Positions 1 to 6,685 of a stretch of DNA of 7,841 nt are shown here, piece after piece (position 1 is the first letter of the stretch; each line of letters opens with the position of its first letter). Origin of the DNA: CAWEHT01 sp963808455 (lineage in GTDB: Bacteria > Chloroflexota > Anaerolineae > CG2-30-64-16). The notes under the pieces are model-generated. The model had not been told where the DNA came from. It saw only the letters and a program-made list of their open reading frames with translations, and made no database searches. A program made the position numbers and the translations under genes. The stretch covers positions 1 through 7,841 of the forward strand of contig CAWEHT010000041.1 of the NCBI GenBank assembly GCA_963808455.1, read 5' to 3'.

Positions 1-30
1 AAGAGGTTAGCCTGCATCCACTAATCGGCG

Positions 31-1768
31 TCAGCCGCCCTGGCTCAGCGTGATATCCTTGAACTGAAGGTCGTCCCAGGTAAAGATCCTGTCCTCCAAC
101 ATGGGCAAAGCCCCTGTGATGGTGACCTCGATGTCGTTCGGGCCGGCCTCAAGCAGCCCGGCCGGCACCTGCCAGCTGCAGGCAACCCAGCTGTTGCTAT
201 AATCCTCGGGAGGGAACGGCGGCTCCAGGCGCCGGCCATCGATCCACACCGCATTTCCCCAACTATTGCTCTGCATGAGCCGCATGACGAGCTGCCAGGG
301 GCCACGGCCCGGGTCCCTGATGTAGAAAGTGCCGCGCCAGACCGTGCTGGGATTGCGGCCGCCGTAGAGGGGCGCCCGGGCAGCGGAATAGCTCCGGTGG
401 CCCAGATGCACGATATCATCGGCGGCAAGCACCTGGTATCGATCCGGGGCCGCCGCCGTGCTGAGCCGGGGGCCGGGCAGGGCGGCCAGCGCTGAGAGGC
501 CCGGCCGCAGCGCTTCATCCAACGGCCCCGGCAGGGTCGGGATCGACGCCAGGCGCGGCAGCGACGCCGCTCCAGCGCCCGGGCCGTCCCCGGGCTCGAG
601 GATCCCCGGCGACGATGTGCCTACAGCCGCGTCGTCCCCGTAGTCACCCCCGCCCCCAGACGCGAAGGCGCCCTCTTCCTGGCAGCCGCGCCCATCCCTG
701 CACCCCGCCCCGGCGAAGGACGCAGCCAGGGCGCGGTAGGCCGGCCGGGGTGTCCCGTCGGGCTTCAACAAGCTGTAGCCGGGCCACGCCGTGCCTTGCT
801 CACCGCCGAGGTTCCACACCGACATCAGCCCCAGCCAGGGCCACGACGCCGGCGCCATCCTGAAAGCCCGGACCAGATAGGCGGCCTGCTGGGCCTCAGT
901 GACGGCCTGCCACGCCGCAGGCCCGCTGGCGCTGACCGTCCAACCCATTTCGGTAGCCCATATCGGCTTGGCCTGGTCGCCATGTGCGACCATGATCGCG
1001 CGCAGATGCTGCCAGGCGGGCCATGTTCAGCCCCTGGTGTGCTCCGTGGAGGTCGTCCGGCGGATAGCCGAAGCCATAAGGATGGGCGCCAAGCACGTCG
1101 AAATAGGGCGCCGCCCCGGCCCGGTACATTGCATCCAGGTATTCGCGGTCGTCTTCGGCAGCAGCGGTGTCGTCGCCGGTCAACGCCAGCCCTGCGCTCA
1201 CCACCCACGCCCGCGGGTCGGCGCCCTTGACCGCCTGGTAGCCGGCCTTAAGCGGCACGCGCCATACGCGGCCGGGTCGGGCGGCTTGCCGCCCCATTCA
1301 GAAGCCAGGTTGGGCTCGTTCCACAGGATGTAGGCGAGCACGTGCCCGCGATAGCGGGATGCCACCGCCCGGACGAAGCCGGCATAGTCGGCCAGCCTGT
1401 CAGGCGGGGCGTCAACGGTCGCGGGCGCCGCCACCGACCAGGCCGGGTTCTGGTCCAACCGCACGACCAGGTCCAGGCCATAGTACTCCGCTCCGGCAAC
1501 GACCTCATCCGCCGCCTGCCAGTGATATTCGCCAGCGCGTGGGCTCGATCTGGCGCCAGCTGAAGAGGTCCACTACCGTGTCGAAGCCCGCCTGGCACGC
1601 CAGCCCCAGCGTGCGGGCGTCGCCCGGAAGGAGCTGGACCGCCCGGCGGGGCCCCGGCCCGGCCCGGGCGGCGCCTGCGGTGCCCAGGGCGATGCCCAAC
1701 AGGACGGCAACCAGCGCCACCCGGCCCACGATCCCCGCCCGCCGCGTGACTCCCCTGGCCAGGCTCAC
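31..1768 (-). CDS. Secreted clan GH-A (GH39-like) glycoside hydrolase with C-terminal beta-rich domain, frameshifts
   Basis: About 578 residues from the GTG at 1768 to the TGA 33-31. The N-terminus is a Sec signal: Arg-rich start, hydrophobic VALVAVLLGIALGTA, and AARA before a likely cleavage site near residue 36. The catalytic barrel follows: WRQIEPTR, then after a break near 1534 GEYHWQAADEVV; LWNEPN with the probable acid/base Glu151; after a break near 1258 AGYQAVKGADP; LGAHPYGFGYPPDD; after a break near 1015 WQHLRAIM; and ATEMGW with the probable nucleophile Glu273, then LMSVWNLGG. A Gly/Pro-rich linker of roughly 90 residues leads to a C-terminal domain of about 120 residues (YGGRNPSTVWRGTFYI, NAVWIDGRRL, PNDIEVTI, FTWDDLQFKDITL) resembling a galactose-binding/CBM-like sandwich. 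Retaining hydrolysis of a polysaccharide outside the cell is expected from the fold; the substrate is not predictable. GH39 rather than GH5 is a tentative choice based on the WNEPN and TE-x-GW pattern. Confidence 0.8.
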
Positions 1769-2208
1769 ATCCCCGCCCGCAGCGCTTGGCTCGTGGCAAT
1801 GGGAACCTGCGGCACGGGGGACCAGGTTTCGCTATGGTCGGCGGAGGCAGAGAGGCCGCCGGCAGCTCCGGCAATGGCCGGCCCACCGCCGTGCACGAGC
1901 GGGAGGATCGCGTGGATCGGCTTCCCGGCGAGGCAGCCGTGCGACAGGCCCGCCGGCCCCCTATGATGGCTGGTCCTCAGACCGTCGGGGCTGGCCGTGC
2001 CAACACAAACCGCGCCGGCCCACGAAGGGTCGCGGGCCGGCGCAGTTTGTGCAATGTTCAGGGGACCGGGCACCTGCAGGGGCTGCCAGGCCGGTTCAGA
2101 GGGCGCCTCTGGTTGTCGGGCAGGCATCGAGCGTAGCAGCACGGCGACGCCCGCCAACAGCAGCAACGCCGCCAGACAACCAGAAACGCGAAGGGCGAAC
2201 GCGATCAC
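1765..2208 (-). CDS. Hypothetical single-pass membrane protein
   Basis: 147 codons from a GTG at 2208. I recognise no family. After MIAFALR comes one strong hydrophobic helix at about residues 8-26 (GCLAALLLLAGVAVLL) followed by Arg. That is a membrane anchor or uncleaved signal with the rest outside. The remainder is rich in Pro, Ala, Gly and His with no recognisable motif (for example PARQPEAPSEPAWQPLQVPG near 29-48 and HAILPLVHGGG near 108-118). Because neighbouring genes all carry indels, the middle of this frame could also be wrong, which would hide a domain. Support for it being real: G/C-rich third codon positions in this frame, a credible membrane segment, and a 4-nt GTGA overlap of its stop with the start of the glycosidase gene, a typical arrangement for translational coupling. 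It has no Shine-Dalgarno; a possible leaderless promoter lies just upstream. Confidence 0.55.
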   Translation of the reverse strand: MIAFALRVSGCLAALLLLAGVAVLLRSMPARQPEAPSEPAWQPLQVPGPLNIAQTAPARDPSWAGAVCVGTASPDGLRTSHHRGPAGLSHGCLAGKPIHAILPLVHGGGPAIAGAAGGLSASADHSETWSPVPQVPIATSQALRAGM

Positions 2209-2214
2209 ACCTGC

Positions 2215-2225
2215 AGTGTAATATA
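2215..2225 (-). promoter_or_regulatory. Possible -10 element / leaderless promoter for the membrane protein and glycosidase pair
   Basis: The 21-nt gap after panB is the AT-richest gene junction in the window. On the minus strand it reads TATATTACACT. TACACT (2220-2215) fits a TAnnnT -10 box and ends 6 nt before the GTG at 2208, the spacing seen for leaderless transcripts. TATATT (2225-2220) is an alternative. No Shine-Dalgarno precedes the GTG and no clear -35 hexamer is seen, so this is a weak call. Confidence 0.3.
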
Positions 2226-2229
2226 AGTC

Positions 2230-3088
2230 CTATTTCTCGTCCAGCAGGCGCAACAGCTCGTTGTATTCTTCGTCCTTGATGCCGAAGTAGTTATCCGGCT
2301 GAGGGAAGACCCTGCCGGTCACTTCCGTCACATATTCGTGCAGCCCGTCGGCGATGGCCTTGCCGGCGTCGGCGAACTTCTTGGCCATCCGGGGGGTAAA
2401 CTTGGGATAGAGCCCGAACATGTCGTGGAAGATCAACAGCTGCCCATCGGCGTGCGGCCCGCTGCCCAGGCTGATGATCGGGATCTGCACGCGGTCGGTG
2501 ATCAGCCCGCAGATGCGATCGGGCACCATCTCCAGGAGGATGGCCATGCAACCAGCCGCCTCCAACGCCACCGCGTCGTTCGACGATCTTCTTGGCCTGC
2601 CGGGCGCTCTTGCCCTGGAGGCGGAAGCCGCCGAGGCTCGACACGCTCTGCGGGGTCAGCCCCAGGTGCCCCATCACAGGGATGCCGGCGTTGACGATGG
2701 CCCGGACGCGCGGCAGGACCTCTAGCCCACCTTCCAGCTTGATGCCGTCGCAAGCCGCCTGGGCCATGAAGCGCCCGGCGCTGAGCACGGCAATTTCGTC
2801 GGAAGGCTGATAGGTCATGTACGGCATGTCGCCGATCAGCCAGGCGTTAGGCGTGCCGCGGCGCACGGCGGCGGCGTGGCGGATCATATCGTCCATCGTC
2901 ACCGGGAGCGTGGAGTCGTAACCCAGCATCGTCATGCCCAGGCTGTCGCCCACCAGAACGATGTCGATCCCCGCCTGCTCGACCAGGTGGGCCATGGGGA
3001 AATCATAGCAGGTGATCATGGTGATAGGTGTGCCCTTTTGCATCTTTTCGAAGAGCACCGGCAGGTTTACTTTCTTGCGATCGGACAT
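2230..3088 (-). CDS. panB: 3-methyl-2-oxobutanoate hydroxymethyltransferase (ketopantoate hydroxymethyltransferase) PanB
   Basis: About 285 residues after correction. PanB adds a hydroxymethyl group from 5,10-methylene-THF to 2-oxoisovalerate, giving ketopantoate for CoA synthesis. Expected active-site elements are present: ITCYDFPMAH at 25-34; VGDSLG with metal ligand Asp48; GDMPY with Asp87; IKLEGG with Lys117 and Glu119; PVMGHLGLTPQSV with His141; and ILLEMVP with the catalytic Glu near 187. Then follow GSGPHADGQLLIFHDM and FTPRMAKKFAD. The frame breaks near 2578 (one extra base); reading VEDAVALEAAG across it matches the family. The start is fixed by GAGGAG 7 nt upstream. It follows the MttB-family gene by 18 nt. 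No panC or panD is beside it, which is unusual for a biosynthetic panB. Either it is the housekeeping enzyme carried in a mixed operon, or a paralog making or cleaving a related hydroxymethyl 2-oxo acid and linked to the C1-folate pool fed by the methyltransferases. The second option is inference. Confidence 0.9.
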
Positions 3089-3095
3089 GATGAAA

Positions 3096-3101
3096 CTCCT
3101 C
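3096..3101 (-). promoter_or_regulatory. Shine-Dalgarno of panB
   Basis: GAGGAG lies 7 nt before the ATG at 3088, inside the 18-nt gap after the upstream methyltransferase stop. It fixes the PanB start at MSDRKK and argues against any upstream start in this frame. Confidence 0.85.
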
Positions 3102-3106
3102 GATAA

Positions 3107-4584
3107 TCAGGCGGCAACCGGCTGGGCCGCAGCGGCAAGCTGCTCTTCGGCCGCAGCCAGCACGCTTTGAATGGTGGCGTCCACCTGGGGCGCCAGCGGC
3201 TCGGCGTGATGGGTCTTCAGGATCTTCTGCAGACGTCCCGCAACGCGTTCCTCGAAGCTTTTGCTGCCCCGCCCCTGCCATATCGGGTAACTGTCGCGGT
3301 CGAGCAGCTTTGGCACCCAGATCTCCTGGCGGCACAGCGCGACAGAGCGGGGTTCGGCCACGAAATACTTGCCCGGTCCTATCTCGTCGATGAGGTCCAG
3401 CATAATGGTCTCGGGGCTCACTTCGACCCCGCGGATCAGACGCCTGACCATGGCGATGATCTCATCGGCCGCGACCACCATGCCCAGCGAGCCAATGTCG
3501 GCGCAATCCAGAAAGCCGACGTCATGCACGAGCGAGGCGCCGCTCAGGGCCGACATGAGGACCTGGACCGTGTACTCCAGCGCGGCCTGCCCGTCCATGA
3601 GCTTGCTTTCCGAAGCGCCCGCCGTGCCCATGAAGGGCACCCCGAGATAGCGGCCCAGGTCGGAGCAAGCTGCGCTGTACAGGCTCATCTCGGGGGCTCC
3701 GTACGCCACGCGGGCATTGCGCAGGTCCATGGGCGCGGGCACGCCTCCGAGCACCGTCGGGGCCCCCGGCTTCTTGAGCTGGAAGATGGCAAGCCCGCTG
3801 AGCGCGTTGGCGAGATAGATCACCAGGCCCGAGGCGCCGGTGGCCGGCGACGACATCCCCACAGTGGGGCCACCCAGGTAGACCACCGGGAGGTCATGCT
3901 CGATCGCCCATAACATGTGGGTCAGGTCCTCGTCAGTGTGGACCAATGGCGATTGGTAGGTGCCGAAAAAGGCCAGCGAAGGGCGCCGCCGCAGGGACGT
4001 TTCGCTGCCTGCCACAGCCAGCGCGATCTCGTAGGTGGCTCGCAGGCTCTCCAGGCAGAAGGCCCAGGCCAGGATCGGCTTGGTCGTGTTGGCCACCATC
4101 TCGGCGTACTCGTAGGCGGCGCTCAGCATCGGCGTCACGTCGCAAATCTGGACCAGCCCCATGACGTAATCCAGGTTGTCCAATGCGTCACAGACCTGCG
4201 CCGTCATCGCCGCGTCACCACGCCGGCCTAGCCTGTGCTCGCCCGTCCAGGGATCGATGACGTGCGGATTGGTGAGCCCGGGGCCGAAATTCACGCGGTC
4301 GGGACATACCTGCATGGGATGGCTGCCATCGCGGCCCCACAGCGTGAAGCTGCGCGGTGCCGTCACCAGCGCGCGCTCTGCACGATGTGTGCCGGCAGGC
4401 GCACGCGCTGGCCGTCAACGTCAGCCCCGGCGCGTGCGCAGAAATCCCGCGCCTCGGCATTCATGATGTTGACGCCCGTGCGCTGCAGGCATTCCAGAGT
4501 GGCCAGATACAGCTCGTGACAGGCCCCGTCGGTGAGCACCCTCATCTGAGGGGTTTGGCAGCCCGACCGGTTGGCAGTGATCAT
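3107..4584 (-). CDS. MttB-family (trimethylamine/betaine) corrinoid methyltransferase, full length, one frameshift
   Basis: About 491 residues after correction, the normal MttB length. This is the second non-pyrrolysine MttB-family methyltransferase here. The N-terminal part begins MITANRSGCQTPQMRVLTD and runs through CLQRTGVNIMNAEARDF and RVRLPAHIVQSA. The frame then breaks in a GCGCGCGC tract at about 4369-4376 and resumes as VTAPRSFTLWGRDG, the family's usual link. Then come FGPGLTNPHVID, YEYAEMVANTTKPIL, FFGTYQSPLVH, GGPTVGMSSPATG, GASLVHDVGFLD, LDLIDEIGPGKYFV and a C-terminal helix EERVAGRLQKIL, ending at the TGA 3109-3107. No stop interrupts the region equivalent to Pyl in archaeal MttB. 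It is clearly divergent from the methyltransferase at the right end, so the two are not a recent duplication and probably take different substrates or corrinoid partners. The start is fixed by a strong Shine-Dalgarno. The corrinoid partner is not in the window. Family sure; substrate (glycine betaine, proline betaine, carnitine-like or other) unknown. Confidence 0.92.
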
Positions 4585-4589
4585 AGCAT

Positions 4590-4595
4590 TCCTCC
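4590..4595 (-). promoter_or_regulatory. Strong Shine-Dalgarno deciding the second MttB-family start
   Basis: GGAGGA lies 5 nt before the ATG at 4584 and 1 nt after the TGA of the racemase-like gene, so translation of the two is probably coupled. A nearer ATG at 4589 is excluded because it meets a TGA after two codons. Confidence 0.85.
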
Positions 4596-5382
4596 TCACA
4601 CGTGCCCGTAGTAGTCGCGATGTACTGCGACCGAATAGGCATAATCCAGCAGGGTGCCCCAACTGAAGATCGGGATATCGATCTCGCGCTTGTAGGTCCC
4701 GCGCGAAGGGCGGGAACCCGGTGCATTCCAGCACCATGGCCCCCATGTTCGGGTGCTGCTCGAAGAAGGCGGTCCCAACGGCCACAAACTCGCGCTCGGC
4801 CTTTTCGTAACACGCCCCTGGAGGGTCGCTCCTGAGGCCTTTCGTCCAGAGGTGGTCGAACTCCTCGCACTGACCGTCGTCCAGCGCCCCGCCCACCACG
4901 TAATTGCTGCCCGGCGCGATGCCCACGGCAGTCAGATGGCGCTCCGCCAGGTAGCGTTTTTGGGCGAGCAGGATGCCGACCACCCTGTCAGGCCCGATCA
5001 ATTGCTGGGCCAGCGGCACCTGCAACAGGCTGGACATAAACGCCGGCACCCTGACCGCCGCAGCGATCTCACGCTGGAAGTAAGCGAAGTAGCCGCACTC
5101 GGCGGCGATCGCCCGGCACCCCATGCGCTCCAGCCGCCGGGCCGCTTGGATGACCGGCTCCAGGCAGCCCGACTTGTCGGGCAGGTTGACCAGGTTGTGG
5201 ATATCCACCCCTGTGGCCACGTCGTACTGAACGGGGAATGGGAATGCGCTGGCATTGCGCACATCGCCGGGGAAACCGGGGTACACGTCGTCCAGGATGA
5301 TGATGCCGAGCCCCATCCCGTAGCAGCGCTGATCAGGGCGCGCCCGCATCCCTCGAATGCCTTGATCTCGTCCGGCTGGCAT
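4596..5382 (-). CDS. Aspartate/glutamate (hydantoin) racemase-superfamily protein
   Basis: About 261 residues after correction. The family catalyses cofactor-independent racemisation or isomerisation, usually with two cysteines acting as opposed acid/base. Both are present, numbered from the ATG at 5382: Cys96 in AAECGY, following a helix with MGCRAI, and Cys220 in VLECTGFPP. PAFMSSLLQVPLAQQL and DRVVGILLAQ, also typical of this superfamily, lie between them. No signal peptide is seen, so it is probably cytoplasmic. The frame breaks near 4689 (one extra base); the correct C-terminus is REIDIPIFSWGTLLDYAYS and it ends YYGHV at the TGA 4598-4596. I chose the ATG at 5382 because AGGAAGG sits 5 nt upstream; a GTG at 5388 lies inside that site. 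The first dozen codons may hide two compensating errors, because an alternative frame reads DEIKAFEG. It lies 15 nt after the PLP gene and 11 nt before the next methyltransferase. Substrate unknown; a role on a D/L-amino-acid intermediate is inference. Confidence 0.82.
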
Positions 5383-5387
5383 ATCCA

Positions 5388-5394
5388 CCTTCCT
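5388..5394 (-). promoter_or_regulatory. Shine-Dalgarno deciding the racemase-like start
   Basis: AGGAAGG lies 5 nt before the ATG at 5382. The GTG at 5388 that would extend the reading frame by two codons overlaps this site and is therefore unlikely to be used. Confidence 0.75.
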
Positions 5395-5397
5395 ATC

Positions 5398-6643
5398 TTA
5401 CAACTTTGCCAGCGCCTGGTCGAGATCGGCGATGATGTCTTGCGGGTCCTCCAGGCCCACCGAAAGGCGGATCAGACCGTCGTCGATGCCGGCGGCCATG
5501 CGTTCCTCGCGCGTCAGGTGCTCGTGCGTGATCGTGGGTGGATGCATGCAGATCGTCCGGCTCGTGCCGAAGGTCACCGCATGGACCACGAGCTTGAGGC
5601 TGTTCATGACGGTCGCCGCGCCCGCCATACCGTCCGGGACCACAAACGACAGCAGGCCACCGCCCGCCTTCATCTGGCGCTGGGCCAGCGCATGGCCCGG
5701 ATGCCCGGGCAGGGTGGGGTAGTTGACGTGCCGCACGCGCGTGGTGCGCGGCCAGGAAGGTGGCCACGGCCAGGGAGTTGGTGCTGTGCCGTTCCATGCG
5801 CAGCGACAGCGTTTCCAGATACTGGAGGGTCAGCCAGGCCTCGAAAGGTTGCATGATGGCGCCGATGAACTCGGTGGTGTTCCAGCGGACATCTTCCACC
5901 AGCGCTTCAGGACCGACCACGGCCCCGCCCAGCACGCTGGCATTGCCCGAAAGGAACTTCGTAATGGAAAGCAACACGATATCCGCCCCGAGCGCCATTG
6001 GCTGCTGCAGCGCGGCGGTCGCCGTGGTGTTGTCGACCATCAGTGGCACGCCCTGGGCATGCGCCACGTCGGCGATGGCCCGGATGTCTGTGACGAACAG
6101 ACAGGGATTGCTGGGCGTCTCGACCCAAACCAGCCGGGTGCGCCCATCGATAGCTTGCGCCCAGCAATCGGGGTCGTCCGGGGCGTTCACGAAGCGGAAC
6201 TGCACGCCACAGCGCTCGGGGAAAATCGTCGCCGCCTGCTTGTAGCCCTCACCGAAAACATTGAGGCTGGTGACGACATTGTCGCCCGGGCGGGCGATCG
6301 TGGAAACCAGGTTAAACAGCGCTTGCGATCCCGAAGAAGCGGTCACGGCCGACTCGCCGCCTTCCAGCGCGGCCAGCCTTTTCTCCAGCACGCTCACCGT
6401 CGGCGTCTTGCTACGCCCATAGATGTAGTCGGGGAAGCGATCGAAACTCTCGTACGGGTAGGTCATCGATTGGACGAGGGGCGGCACGAAAGATCGGAAC
6501 TCGGCCGTGTCGCCATGGGGATCAAACCCCGAATGGAGGGCACGTGTATCGAAGCCCAACCCGGCATCAGGGCCGCCGGCGGGCCGGGCTTCCGGATCGT
6601 AAACCCAACGATCGCGCATGAAGAACGGCTTCTCGGTGTGCAT
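5398..6643 (-). CDS. Cys/Met-metabolism PLP-dependent enzyme (cystathionine gamma-synthase / methionine gamma-lyase / O-acetylhomoserine sulfhydrylase family)
   Basis: About 414 residues after correction, the usual length. Enzymes of this fold do PLP-dependent gamma-elimination or gamma-replacement on Cys, Met or acyl-homoserine. Visible landmarks, numbered from the ATG at 6643: YGR at 75-77 (cofactor phosphate contact from the neighbouring subunit), SSGSQAL around 103-109, ETPSNP at 175-180, VDNT with Asp204 (pyridine nitrogen), SITKF with the Schiff-base Lys229, then GNASVLGG. Near the C-terminus are PPTITHEHLTREER and LIRLSVGLEDP, which carries the substrate-carboxylate Arg. The frame breaks near 5740 (one extra base), where the protein continues as RHVNYPTLPGHPGH. 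GGAG lies 11 nt before the start; an AGGAG followed by ATG GAG at 6660 hints that the true start could be a few codons upstream. The loop that normally holds the PLP-stacking Tyr reads NVFGEGY, so that position may be Phe130. Exact reaction cannot be told from sequence; family sure. Confidence 0.9.
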
Positions 6644-6685
6644 CGCGGTTTCTACTCCATTTTCTCCTGCGTGGCAACGTGCGGT

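Noticed and set aside
1..30. Terminator after the glycosidase gene
   Set aside because: Only a 4-bp TTAG/CTAA match is visible and no U-run follows within the window.
31..1768. Glycosidase as a decayed pseudogene
   Set aside because: Signal peptide, acid/base Glu, HPYG and nucleophile Glu are all intact, and breaks of the same kind occur in all the neighbouring conserved genes.
1359..2279. Plus-strand reading frame of 306 codons over the glycosidase and membrane protein
   Set aside because: The translation is highly Arg/Pro-rich and crosses the panB end and two gene junctions, as an antisense artefact would.
4369..4376. GCGCGCGC tract as a programmed frameshift or phase-variation site
   Set aside because: Similar breaks without repeats occur throughout the window. 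A four-unit dinucleotide tract in GC-rich DNA is unremarkable and better explained by a consensus error.
4363..5388. A fusion of the racemase-like protein with an MttB N-terminal region
   Set aside because: The frame joins only because of an extra base near 4689. The racemase has its own continuation and TGA at 4598-4596, and the MttB gene has a strong Shine-Dalgarno and ATG right after it.
4753..5856. Long plus-strand reading frame of 367 codons
   Set aside because: It is antisense to the racemase-like and PLP genes, both of which show clear family motifs. Its protein is Arg/His/Pro-rich with no recognisable motif; long antisense frames are expected in GC-rich DNA.
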